Shown: one piece after another, positions 33,064-43,905 of the stretch
Numbering within the stretch: the first letter of the stretch is position 1
Layout of the letters: each line of letters opens with the position of its first letter
NCBI GenBank assembly: GCA_949358305.1
Contig: OX442317.1
Location: forward strand, 14,822,491-14,886,490
Reading direction: 5' to 3'
Length of the DNA: 64,000 nucleotides
DNA from: Strigamia acuminata
Taxonomy: Eukaryota > Arthropoda > Chilopoda > Geophilomorpha > Linotaeniidae
Position numbers and translations under genes: made by a program
Notes under the pieces: generated by a model
What the model saw: only the letters and a program-made list of their open reading frames with translations
What the model was told of the DNA's origin: nothing
The model's database searches: none

Positions 33064-36000
33064 TCACTCAAGTTCTAGGGCTCTCACATGCTTGACTGAC
33101 CTTTTTAACTCACGTCCATCGGGTAGCACAACTTTTATCACACGGATTTGACCATCCTCACCGGGAAAAATTTCTTTTATCCTGGCAAGTGGCCAAAAAT
33201 ATGGGTTAGTACCCATTTTTTCTAGAAGCACTATTTGGTCTACTTTAGGGTTTTTGAAGAACTTATCACCTTTGGATTCATAAAAATTCCTCAATTGCAT
33301 GAGGTAACTTTTTTTCCAAATTTTCCAGAACTCCCAAATAAATTGGCGTCGTTTAATGTCTAGTTTTCGCAAATCTGATTTTTTAATTGCACTCAGTTGT
33401 TTGTTTATTACGTATTTTGGCATGCCTCCTGTTAGAAAGTTTTCAGGTGCCAAAATTCTACCACCATCTACACTGTCTGGGACGTAACTTAAGGGTCGTG
33501 AATTTAGCACTGAACTAATTTCCAAGGCCAATGTTTGGAGAGTTTCCAAGTCTACAGTGCTGCGCAACAAAGTTTTTCGAAGTTTATCCTTTACTGAGCG
33601 GACTAAGCGCTCCCACGCTCCGCCCATCCATGGAGACAGCGGTGGGATGAAAGTCCAAAGCACTCTCTTTTCGGATAGGAATGTTTGCACATCTGAATGA
33701 CCTATGAGTTTCCCCCATGATTGTAATTCGAGGCTTCCGCGCTCAAATGTCTTACTGTTGTCAGAGAAAATCTTCCCGGGGTATCCGTGGCGTGCCCCAA
33801 ATCTTCTCATTGCAAGCAAAAACTTTGGCACAGAAAGGTCCTCTGATACTTCTAAATGTATGGAACGGGTCACCATACACGTGAAAAGCAAGATGTAAAC
33901 TTTTTTCTTTTCCTTCTTGTTGCTGCCGACATAAATGGGACCCAAGTGGTCCACTCCTGTGTTTTGGAATGGCGCCGCTGGTGTCACACGTTCAGCAGGA
34001 AGGTCACCCGTTGAAGGGTTGTTGCGTGCAAGTTTTCCTCGTCTGCAAATCTCACATTCTCGAATAACTGTCTGAATTGTTCTTCTTCCTCTAATAATCC
34101 AAAATCGTTCGCGTAGGTGATACAAGGTTTCGCTTATGTCACCGTGAAGCAACTCCAGATGTACTTTCTTAATTAACAGTCTTGTTATCCAACTGTCATA
34201 ATGCAAAATAATTGGATAAACCTCATCAAATGTCAATAAAGATTTTTTCAAGCGGCTACGAAGTCGAAGTAATCCGTCCTCGTCAACGAAAAGCTCGAAA
34301 TTTCGTAGGGTGGAATGTTTAGACAGTTCTCTTTTGTTTTTCACATCATCAATCTCCTCAGAAAAATGTAATTTCTGGGAAAATTGCAAGATCTTCAATT
34401 GGTTGTCCTCTAACTCGAGTGGCGAGAGAGGCTCACCGCGCAAAAGTTTGTTTTTCCATCGCAAAATGTATGAGAAAACTCTCAAAAGTCGGTTGTAATT
34501 TCGGAATCGTTTGAAGAATCGACCAATAAAGCTTTCTGTCACTTGAATTGTCATCACAACGATTTTTCGTTCTTCTTCTGGAAGATCCTCTTGTATAATA
34601 TCTCTTTTTTCCAGTTTCGAGACATCAACTCCAAACCACCACAGTTTATTTTGCATCAATGTTTTTGAGTTATGTGGTCGAGTCAATAAATCGGCTGGGT
34701 TAAATTCTGTTGGTACGTGAGACCATTGTTCGGGCTTAGTCGAAGAAACAATTTCTTGAACACGGTTTGAGACGTATGGTTTCCATACGTTCTTGTCCGA
34801 ATTTATCCAGGCTAGAGTTATGGTGGAGTCCGAGTAGTATTTCACTTCAGTGACCGGGTAACCGGGAAGAAAGTTTTCTAACAGGTACTTGGTCATTCGC
34901 ACTCCAACCACTGCTGCAGTTAATTCAAGTCGAGGTAGAGTCACTTTTTTCGTCGGCGCAATGCGACATTTACTCAACAATAAAGTTCTTTTGCCCTCCA
35001 GATTGACGACAAAAATTGAACAGCCAAATGCCTTTGTGCTTGCGTCACAGAAAACTTCCAAAGTGATGTCTTGACCGGAATAAGTCTGCAGCCAACGTTG
35101 TACTTTCAATTCTTTCAACTTTTGTATGTCTTGACTCCACTCTTCGACTTCTTTTTTCTCTGAGTCAAGAATCTTTTCATCCCAGTTTTTTGTCCTAATC
35201 CAGATTGCTTGAACTAGCAGTTTCATTTGAAGCACAACAGGAGCGATGAGTCCCATTGGATCGAATATGGAAGCCATTAATGAAACAACTTCTCGCTTTG
35301 TATTCGGAATTTTTTCAATTGTTGGAATGTTAAACATCATGACATCTTCTGCCGTGTTCCACAATATTCCAAGCATTTTGATGATTCCTAAGTCCGAAAA
35401 CTCCTCTCCTCGCATATGAAAACCTTCTTTTTTCAAATTGTTGAAGACGTCCTTGCTTGAGGTCGCCCACTTCACGAGGGGAAGCTTTCCGTCGTCTAAT
35501 ATCATTTTCAGTTTCTCGCAATGTGAGGTTGTGTCGGCTGTAAAATCTCCTCCTGACGTCAAATCATCCATGAATATTCCATCATCGAGTGCGTCGACTT
35601 CTTTTGCATGAGTTTTCTCGAATTGTTTCGCTTGTTTTCTAATCGTCGCACACAAGAGGAATGGAGAAGAAATGACGCCAAATGGCACGACAATCATTCG
35701 CAGAACCATTAGATTATTCCACAAATTTTGCCAAGAGTATGGCTCTTTGAAATAGTCACGAGCGACCCACAAAAAACGTAAAAAGTTTGTTTGAGTTGGG
35801 TTGATCATAACTTGAAGGAACGCTTGCTTAATGTCTGCTATTATTGGAATACAATAGAGACGGAATCTCACAATAACGAGTATTAAGTCTGGGTTGAGGG
35901 AAGGTCCCGGAAATAGACAGTCATTAAGGGAACGCTTTCCTTTTTTGGATGAAGACGCGTTAAACACTACTCTAAATTTTGTCGTGTCTCGATCCTCCTT

Positions 36001-38304
36001 GATTACAGGGTGGTGAGGTATATTGTAGGTTCCTTTCTTCAGAAAACGCTCCTCTTTTGGGACTTCCTCCGCGTGATTTTCGTGAATATACTGCCACATG
36101 GACTCGTCGTAACGTTTTTTGTAATCCTCGTTGGCATCTATTCTTTTGAGCGTGTTAGCCAGTTGGTTCATGGCCAACTCCCAATTGGATTCCAAGTCGA
36201 CTTCCTGTCCGTTGAATGGCAGCATGACTTCATAACGTCCATCGTCTAGACGCCTCGTAGTTGATTCGAATCGATCGCGAATAAAGTCGGAATCTTTTTC
36301 TCCCGCATTTATTCCGATTGCTTCTAAGTTCCACAGTTTGTCCAATTTTTCTTGGATGTTTAAGTCGCATGTGTTGCAACATGTTGTCAATTCTTCCTCA
36401 TCTTCGAATAAATTGATGTTCCCCGCCGCTCCGGACAAGACCCATCCAAAAATTGTATTTATTAATCCAAGATCGGCGTTTACTTTTTTCTTGCCGTCCT
36501 TAACGACCTTCCACCACACGTCGACTCCTAAAAGCACGTCGATTTGAGAAGTCTTAGCTGGTAGGTCTTCAGCAAGTTCAAGGTTTAACTTCTTCACCTT
36601 GTCTATTATTGATGAGTTAAGAATGCCCTGCACTCGTGGCAAATTCTCCACAGAAAGCATTGAAAGTTTCAAATCTTGAGTGTCATTTTTACTTTGCAGT
36701 GTGACATTAAACACATCATAGTCCGTGGCTGCTGGAGACGAGTCGTTGAATCTCTGTGTGGTGGCAGAGACACTGCCGCATTTTTTCAGTTTCAGTCTTT
36801 CAACAAATTCTTTTGTGATGAACGATCGATGGCTTCCCGGATCAATCATCCCTCGAATGCTGTGAGTTCCTCCTGATTTTGTCTTCAGGTCCGCGGTGAA
36901 GATCATTAGTTGTAGAGTCGTCGAGATTGCGCATGAAACATGTGTTGTTACTTGTGGCTCCTTCGGCTTCTCCGCAGCGTTCGTTGAATTCTTCACCTCG
37001 GATTTTTTGCATATTGTGGAATGGTGTCGCCCACCACAATGTTTACAAGAAAATTTGACCTTGCAGTCTCCTACTCTATGCCCAGTTCTGAAACAATTAA
37101 AACACAGTCGGTTTTTCTTAACTATTTCGATTTTCGCGTTGATTTCGAAATCCTTTTTACAAGAGCCGTTTAAATGTTCATCATCACAAAAAATGCACTT
37201 GCTTGTCTTGAAAGGCGTATTCTTGCTTTCAGATTTCGGTTCACTCTTCGTTTTTGCACTAGTAGACTGCTTGGCTTCCTGAGTGGTTGCGCACGTGGTC
37301 ATTGAACCTTTCACTTTCGTTTTCTCTACGTCCGATTTTTCATTCTTGTCTTTTTTCGATTTTTCCGAAACGTTTTCAGTTCGTTCGGCCATCGCAACCT
37401 CATTCACAAAGAAATTGAGCAACGTAACAATGTTCTTATTTTGAATCCCGTGAACTTGGTAAAATCTTAATGCCATTGAAGTTGGAAACTTGCTAATTAT
37501 GTCGGGCAATAAGAAAGCTCCGGAAGTCTGAATAGGAATTTTTAGCTGCTCTAAAAGTCTAATAGTCGCAGAAATCTTGGTCAAGTTTGTTTTTATCGCT
37601 TTAGTTGGATATACACTCGAAACCGCTTTTAATTCTCGAATTGATTTTATTAACGCAGTTTGTTGGGCATCCTCATCACCAAAATGTCTTTCTAGTTCTT
37701 CCCTGGCCAGGTCATATGATTCCTCGATCAGGGGAAAAGTGGAGATGAGAATTGCCGCTTCTCCAGTGCACATAGTTTGTAAATACTGGAGTTTTTCAAC
37801 GTTACTCAGGTCTGGATCCTTGTGTACGGAGGTCTCGAAGTTGCTTTTAAATGTTCTGTACTTCAAAATATCTCCGTCGAATTTTACGGAATCCAGTTTG
37901 GGCAGCTTCGAATTTTTTCTAAACGTTGCTGTCGCGTTCAAGGTTGTATTCTGGTTTGAGCTTGTCGACGTATTTAATCTTCCTCCCAAAGTTGGAAGTG
38001 ATCGCTTTGAGATTTCGTATCTCGTGCGAAGAAGATCAACTCTTGCTTGCATAGTCTCAAGCTTGTCAATGCATTCTAGATAATAGCCGTGGTCCGAATA
38101 TTCCTGTAGATCATTCAGCGCACCGACTATTCTCGTTTCTTTCGGGGTCGCAGTTTGCACCAGCGCTTCCAGTTCACCTGGATCTGCTGTCTTCTCCGAT
38201 ATAGACAACAGATGATTCATTGCAGTGACTTGCGACTCCCAACGTTGTTGTTGCACTTCGATTTGATCCTCAGTTAGAAGATCTCTCATTGTAGGTTCCG
38301 CCAT
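33064..38304 (-). CDS. BEL/Pao gag-pol polyprotein, 1746 residues, intact
   Basis: Encodes the capsid and replication enzymes that copy the element RNA to DNA and integrate it. Residues 1-310 are gag, with coiled-coil-like N-terminus; 310-365 is a Lys/Ser-rich linker. Three zinc knuckles start at C370 and C420 (CX2CX3HX4C) and C401 (CX2CX4HX4C). The aspartic protease has D488 in MIDPGSH, where DTG or DSG is usual. Reverse transcriptase shows ADIKQAF (D824) and FMDD (911-914). RNase H residues are D1087, E1127, D1159 and D1205. Integrase has H1382/H1387/C1417/C1420, then D1452, D1515 and E1565. A BEL-type C-terminal domain spans about 1630-1746. The start at 38304 has A at -3 and G at +4. The length is normal for the family and there is no internal stop. 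Confidence 0.95.
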   Translation of the reverse strand: MAEPTMRDLLTEDQIEVQQQRWESQVTAMNHLLSISEKTADPGELEALVQTATPKETRIVGALNDLQEYSDHGYYLECIDKLETMQARVDLLRTRYEISKRSLPTLGGRLNTSTSSNQNTTLNATATFRKNSKLPKLDSVKFDGDILKYRTFKSNFETSVHKDPDLSNVEKLQYLQTMCTGEAAILISTFPLIEESYDLAREELERHFGDEDAQQTALIKSIRELKAVSSVYPTKAIKTNLTKISATIRLLEQLKIPIQTSGAFLLPDIISKFPTSMALRFYQVHGIQNKNIVTLLNFFVNEVAMAERTENVSEKSKKDKNEKSDVEKTKVKGSMTTCATTQEAKQSTSAKTKSEPKSESKNTPFKTSKCIFCDDEHLNGSCKKDFEINAKIEIVKKNRLCFNCFRTGHRVGDCKVKFSCKHCGGRHHSTICKKSEVKNSTNAAEKPKEPQVTTHVSCAISTTLQLMIFTADLKTKSGGTHSIRGMIDPGSHRSFITKEFVERLKLKKCGSVSATTQRFNDSSPAATDYDVFNVTLQSKNDTQDLKLSMLSVENLPRVQGILNSSIIDKVKKLNLELAEDLPAKTSQIDVLLGVDVWWKVVKDGKKKVNADLGLINTIFGWVLSGAAGNINLFEDEEELTTCCNTCDLNIQEKLDKLWNLEAIGINAGEKDSDFIRDRFESTTRRLDDGRYEVMLPFNGQEVDLESNWELAMNQLANTLKRIDANEDYKKRYDESMWQYIHENHAEEVPKEERFLKKGTYNIPHHPVIKEDRDTTKFRVVFNASSSKKGKRSLNDCLFPGPSLNPDLILVIVRFRLYCIPIIADIKQAFLQVMINPTQTNFLRFLWVARDYFKEPYSWQNLWNNLMVLRMIVVPFGVISSPFLLCATIRKQAKQFEKTHAKEVDALDDGIFMDDLTSGGDFTADTTSHCEKLKMILDDGKLPLVKWATSSKDVFNNLKKEGFHMRGEEFSDLGIIKMLGILWNTAEDVMMFNIPTIEKIPNTKREVVSLMASIFDPMGLIAPVVLQMKLLVQAIWIRTKNWDEKILDSEKKEVEEWSQDIQKLKELKVQRWLQTYSGQDITLEVFCDASTKAFGCSIFVVNLEGKRTLLLSKCRIAPTKKVTLPRLELTAAVVGVRMTKYLLENFLPGYPVTEVKYYSDSTITLAWINSDKNVWKPYVSNRVQEIVSSTKPEQWSHVPTEFNPADLLTRPHNSKTLMQNKLWWFGVDVSKLEKRDIIQEDLPEEERKIVVMTIQVTESFIGRFFKRFRNYNRLLRVFSYILRWKNKLLRGEPLSPLELEDNQLKILQFSQKLHFSEEIDDVKNKRELSKHSTLRNFELFVDEDGLLRLRSRLKKSLLTFDEVYPIILHYDSWITRLLIKKVHLELLHGDISETLYHLRERFWIIRGRRTIQTVIRECEICRRGKLARNNPSTGDLPAERVTPAAPFQNTGVDHLGPIYVGSNKKEKKKVYILLFTCMVTRSIHLEVSEDLSVPKFLLAMRRFGARHGYPGKIFSDNSKTFERGSLELQSWGKLIGHSDVQTFLSEKRVLWTFIPPLSPWMGGAWERLVRSVKDKLRKTLLRSTVDLETLQTLALEISSVLNSRPLSYVPDSVDGGRILAPENFLTGGMPKYVINKQLSAIKKSDLRKLDIKRRQFIWEFWKIWKKSYLMQLRNFYESKGDKFFKNPKVDQIVLLEKMGTNPYFWPLARIKEIFPGEDGQIRVIKVVLPDGRELKRSVKHVRALELE

Positions 38305-39241
38305 TTTCTCTGTCCTCTCTCACAAAAAATTCGGCTGTGAAATTTGGAAAGAACAGATAAAAACGGGCATGACAATTCAACTTTGTTTTAATTTTTAAGA
38401 GAAAAAACTTTTTAATTTTATCCCCCAAAAAGCACTCAATTTTCACGGTCCTTGGTGACACGTGAGAATTTTAGAATATCAAATGTTTGGCCAATCGAGG
38501 ATGACCAAAAATTTGAGCGGTTTTTGTGTACGTAAATAAAACGTGACACAATTACCCTGCACAGTTTGAAAATAATTGACGGTTCGTTTTGCAACAAAGC
38601 ACGCCAATAAACTCTTTTGAAAACAATTGACGGTTCGTTTTGCAACAAAACACGCCAATAACTCCTAACATTAAATTTTGACTCTACTGACAGCTCATTC
38701 AACTTGAAACTAGTCAGTTCTACTCGAAATAAATCTAATCTCCCCCGCTTATGGCGGTTATAATGGAGAACTAAGCATGCAATGAAAAAACACTTCAAAA
38801 TTTGATATGAAAACACTTTTACTAAAATTTTCCCCAAAACTAGCAAATGAAACAACAAAAACACCAATGGAATACCCAAAACAATACCCTCATGCAATAA
38901 AAATCCCCAAAATGAAAACACAGAACTCCAAAAACAAGAAAATGCAAATAATCCAGGGGCAAATCGTCTTTCCAGCGCAGCGCGTTGTGTATCCAAATAT
39001 GGCGACCGGAAGATCCCGTTGCTTGCACACGATTGTTCAAATTCGACGCCGTACCTGTCCTCGTTGTGGCTGAAGTCACGTTGAACGTTGACACTACTTG
39101 TAGCAGACGACGAATCGCGAACGTAAATTATTCCGTTGATCGCACCAAACGCACGATCGGACGTTGCACTGACGTCACGACGAAAACACAGAAAGAATGC
39201 AACGGCAATCCTGGTCACGGCTACCAAAACTAGATATTCGA
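38305..39241 (-). other. Leader of the BEL/Pao element
   Basis: 937 bp between the 5' LTR and the gag start. It holds the primer site, a tandem duplication at 38568-38668 with 51-bp spacing (both units contain TTGACGGTTCGTTTTGCAAC), and a TGACGTCA at 39170-39177. A 358-codon minus frame (38436-39512) runs from inside the LTR through the primer site and across the leader. It has a long hydrophobic stretch but resembles no protein I know; the A-rich opposite strand explains its Phe/Leu bias. I do not call it a gene. Confidence 0.6.
39204..39226 (-). other. Primer-binding site of the BEL/Pao element, tRNA-His-like with one extra base
   Basis: The minus strand reads TGGTAGCCGTGACCAGGATT. Compared with the tRNA-His complement TGGTGCCGTGACCAGG it has one inserted A after TGGT and then matches on to GGATT. 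It lies 15 bp inside the 5' LTR. Either the primer is a tRNA-His with tolerated mismatch or a different tRNA with a similar acceptor. Confidence 0.6.
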
Positions 39242-40752
39242 TGTTGCGGTCGGTCAACACGAATATAGAAGAAATGGGCATTTGCGGTTTGAAATTCCCG
39301 CCACTATGATTTGATGATCGTATAGAAATGTACGTACATAAACCGTGCTGGAAACCACAATATTCACTCCCGAATCCATTGTTGCACGAGGAGAAAGCAT
39401 TAGAGAGCACTGTTGCAAGGTATCCCAGTGCTTGTTTATCCATAAGCCAGCGGGGAAATGGTTTTACTACTCCCGACACATTGGAAAAGATGGCGGAAAT
39501 AATGTTAAACACGAGCTAAAATTCAACAACTTCTTTAATGAACGGTTAGATGATAACTGAATAAAATACACGAATGTAATTGGCCCTCAAGGGAGCCGCA
39601 CATGCGCAATACCGAAAATGGCACGCGCCGAGCCGATTAGCGGCGAAATACAGACACAAAATTCTCCGTTGTCATGGCAACGGAGGAAAAAGAAATACAG
39701 GCAAAGTTGACAAATTGTGAAATTAGCACGGATTACAGTTTGTAATATATCAAAATGACCGCAAGAATGCAGTGAATAAAAAAGCTAATCATAACAATTC
39801 GATTCAATAAGTAAAACAATGAAAACGAAGCACAAAACAATGATCGTGTAGCAGACGATCGCGATAGCCAATCACAAGCAAGTACGATGACGTAACCGTA
39901 AGATTTGAATTTAAAATGGCTTTAAAACACAAAATAACATAAGAATGCAGGTTAAAAAACATCGTAATGGAAAAGTATAATCAATTCAATCAATATACAT
40001 CGCAAACAAATTGAAATAAAAACGAATTACCGATAAATTCCAACATGGCGGCCTCGAACGTCATATTGGCGGTAAAACCAGTACATTTGAAATTAGATAC
40101 ACAGAATGTTAATAAAAACCACATAGGAATGTTAAATAAAATTAGGAAATGTTATTTCCTGCACAAAATCACACTATTTATTCAACACAACACTTTGAAA
40201 TAGATCGTAAGCCGCACGAACCGAACATTATCGGCCGCGCCCATGCGGTGGCCGACAACGAACGTTCGCACTGACGAAACGAAAACACTTGGGCAAATAA
40301 AAAGCACACCAGTAGAAAGAGCGTACTTAAATTAGTAGAAAACAACATCAAATCGAATTCTTAACAATTCGGAAAGGTAAAAACGAAACGTTAGAAGTTC
40401 AATCGCAACGAAACTAGTAAATGAAAAGTGACGTCACGCGTGTAGCGCAACTGAACTGCACTTCGACGAATGTACTTAAAATTGCCGAAAATCATGAAAA
40501 TGCATAAGAAATCAATGAGATATGACACAAAGCATAGAAAACACTTGAAAATAACAGTAAATAAAAATGCAATATCAACACAAAAGACACTAAAATTACT
40601 GAAAACACTAGAAAATGTTTTAATAAGATAAAACCTGAAAAGCAATAAATGAAAATATTAGGCAAAAACTCAATTACACTATGAATATTTATTATGACAT
40701 AAAACACAGTAATAAATGCAATTTCCAAAATATTTCCACGTTGTTTGCAACA
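39242..40752 (-). repeat. 5' LTR of the BEL/Pao element
   Basis: 1511 bp, matching 31493-33003 at a 7749-bp offset. A TGACGTCA motif lies at 40429-40436. On the plus strand 39315-39325 reads TGATCGTATAG, matching tRNA-His positions 5-15, so the sense RNA is complementary to the tRNA D-arm about 90 nt upstream of the primer site. Confidence 0.95.
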
Positions 40753-41595
40753 AGTCTATTTTCCCAAATCATTTCTTGGATGTTGCTAAAACTTACATTA
40801 AAGCTTTCTACTAAGGTTTAAACACTATTTCAGAACATTCAGAGACATTGGTCTTGTGATGTTTGTGCTAAGTCAACTGTGATGAGATCAAAAGTCTATT
40901 CTCCCAAATCATTGCTTGGATGTTGCTAAAACTTACATTAAAGCTTTCTACTAAGGTTTAAACACTATTTCAAAACATTCAGAGACATTGGTCTTGTGAT
41001 GTTTGTGCTAAGTCAACTGTGATGAGATCAAAAGTCTATTCTCCCAAATCATTGCTTGGATGTTGCTAAAACTTACATTAAAGCTTTCTACTAAGGTTTA
41101 AACACTATTTCAAAACATTCAGAGACATTGGTCTTGTGATGTTTGTGCTAAGTCAACTGTGATGAGATCAAAAGTCTATTCTCCCAAATCATTGCTTAGA
41201 TGTTGCTAAAACTTACATTGAAGCCGTCTACTAAGGTTTAAACACTATTTCAGAACATTTAGAGACATTGGTCTTGTGATGTTTGTGCTAAGTTAACTGT
41301 GATGTCAAATGAGATCAAAAGTTTATTCTTTCAAATCATTGCTTGGATGTTGCTAAAACTTACATTAAAGCCTTCTACTAAGGTTTAAACACTATTTCAG
41401 AACATTCAGAGACATTGGTCTTGTGATGTTTGTGCTAAGTCAACTGTGATGAGATCAAAAGTCTATTCTCCAAAATTATTGCTTAAATGTTGCTAAAACT
41501 TACATTGAAGCCTTCTACTAAGGTTTAAACACTATTTCAGAACATTCAGACACATTGGTCTTGTGGTGTTTGTGCTAAGTCAACTGTGACGTCAA

Positions 41596-43905
41596 ATGAG
41601 ATCAAAAGTTTATTCTTTCAAATTATTGCTTGGATGTTGCTAAAACTTACATTGAAGCTTTCTACTAAGATTTAAACACTATTTCAGAACATTCAGAAAC
41701 ATTGGTCTTGTGATGTTTGTGCTAAGTCAACTGTGATGTCAAATGGGATCAAAAGTTTATTCTTCCAAATCATTGCTTGGATGTTGCTAAAACTTACATT
41801 GAAGCCTTCTACTAAGGTTTAAACACTATTTCAGAACATTCAGAGACATTGGTCTTGTGATGTTTGTGCTAAGTCAACTGTGATGTCAAATGAGATCAAA
41901 AGTTTATTCTTTCAAATCATTGCTTGGATGTTGCTAAAACTTACATTAAAGCTTTCTACTAAAGTTTAAACACTATTTCAGAACATTCAGAGACATTGGT
42001 CTTGTGGTGTTTGTGCTAAGTCAACTGTGATGAGATCAAAAGTCTATTCTCCCAAATCATTGCTTAGATGTTGCTAAAACTTACATTGAAGCCGTCTACT
42101 AAGGTTTAAACACTATTTCAGAACATTTAGAGACATTGGTCTTGTGGTGTTTGTGCTAGGTCAACTGTGATGAGATCAAAAGTCTATTTTCCCAAATCAT
42201 TTCTTGGATGTTGCTAAAACTTACATTAAAGCTTTCTACTAAGGTTTAAACACTATTTCAAAACATTCAGAGACATTGGTCTTGTGATGTTTGTGCTAAG
42301 TCAACTGTGATGAGATCAAAAGTCTATTCTCCTAAATCATTGCTTGGATGTTGCTAAAACTTACATTAAAGCTTTCTACTAAGGTTTAAACACTATTTCA
42401 AAACATTCAGAGACATTGGTCTTGTGATGTTTGTGCTAAGTCAACTGTGATGTCAAATGGGATCAAAAGTTTATTCTTCCAAATCATTGTTTGGATGTTG
42501 CTAAAACTTACATTGAAGCCTTCTACTAAGGTTTAAACACTATTTCAGAACATTCAGAGACATTGGTCTTGTGATGTTTGTGCTAAGTCAACTGTGATGT
42601 CAAATGAGATCAAAAGTTTATTCTTTCAAATTACTGCTTGGATGTTGCTAACACTTACATTGAAGCCTTCTACTAAGGTTTAAACACTATTTCTAAACAT
42701 TCAGAGACATTGGTCTTGTGGTGTTTGTGCTAAGTCAACTGTGACGTCAAATGACATCAAAAGTTTATTCTTTCAAATTATTGCTTGGATGTTGCTAAAA
42801 CTTACATTGAAGCTTTCTACTAAGATTTAAACACTATTTCAGAACATTCAGAAACATTGGTCTTGTGATGTTTGTGCTAAGTCAACTGTGATGTCAAATG
42901 GGATCAAAAGTTTATTCTTCCAAATCATTGCTTGGATGTTGCTAAAACTTACATTGAAGCCTTCTACTAAGGTTTAAACACTATTTCAGAACATTCAGAG
43001 ACATTGGTCTTGTGATGTTTGTGCTAAGTCAACTGTGATGTCAAATGAGATCAAAAGTTTATTCTTTCAAATCATTGCTTGGATGTTGCTAAAACTTACA
43101 TTAAAGCTTTCTACTAAAGTTTAAACACTATTTCAGAACATTCAGAGACATTGGTCTTGTGGTGTTTGTGCTAAGTCAACTGTGATGAGATCAAAAGTCT
43201 ATTCTCCCAAATCATTGCTTAGATGTTGCTAAAACTTACATTGAAGCCGTCTACTAAGGTTTAAACACTATTTCAGAACATTTAGAGACATTGGTCTTGT
43301 GGTGTTTGTGCTAGGTCAACTGTGATGAGATCAAAAGTCTATTTTCCCAAATCATTTCTTGGATGTTGCTAAAACTTACATTAAAGCTTTCTACTAAGGT
43401 TTAAACACTATTTCAAAACATTCAGAGACATTGGTCTTGTGATGTTTGTGCTAAGTCAACTGTGATGAGATCAAAAGTCTATTCTCCTAAATCATTGCTT
43501 GGATGTTGCTAAAACTTACATTAAAGCTTTCTACTAAGGTTTAAACACTATTTCAAAACATTCAGAGACATTGGTCTTGTGATGTTTGTGCTAAGTCAAC
43601 TGTGATGTCAAATGGGATCAAAAGTTTATTCTTCCAAATCATTGTTTGGATGTTGCTAAAACTTACATTGAAGCCTTCTACTAAGGTTTAAACACTATTT
43701 CAGAACATTCAGAGACATTGGTCTTGTGATGTTTGTGCTAAGTCAACTGTGATGTCAAATGAGATCAAAAGTTTATTCTTTCAAATTACTGCTTGGATGT
43801 TGCTAACACTTACATTGAAGCCTTCTACTAAGGTTTAAACACTATTTCTAAACATTCAGAGACATTGGTCTTGTGGTGTTTGTGCTAAGTCAACTGTGAC
43901 GTCAA
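41596..43905 (+). repeat. 1155-bp, eight-monomer tandem duplication in the satellite
   Basis: The segment beginning at the GACGTCAAATGAG monomer (41596) is repeated 1155 bp later at 42751, and the rare ATTGTTTGG monomer likewise at 42489 and 43644. 1155 equals eight 140-bp monomers plus five 7-bp insertions. One base differs at the start (GAGATC to GACATC). Confidence 0.75.

Larger units (their letters stand above)
31493..40752 (-). mobile_element. Complete BEL/Pao LTR retrotransposon (minus strand)
   Basis: 9260 bp. Minus order is 5' LTR (40752-39242), primer site, 937-bp leader, one open gag-pol frame (38304-33064), a 60-bp tail and 3' LTR (33003-31493). LTRs are each 1511 bp and I saw no difference between them; shared features keep a constant 7749-bp offset. 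Termini are TGTTGC and GCAACA. Insertion is in satellite with a 4-bp AGTC duplication. Domain order (zinc knuckles, protease, reverse transcriptase, RNase H, integrase, C-terminal BEL-specific domain) and the FMDD polymerase motif identify BEL/Pao. No envelope gene follows pol. An open frame and matching LTRs suggest a recent, possibly still competent, copy. Confidence 0.95.

Noticed and set aside
34310-38083. Many plus-strand frames of 60-170 codons under the BEL polyprotein
   Set aside because: They are reverse-strand shadows of the gag-pol frame with no family resemblance.
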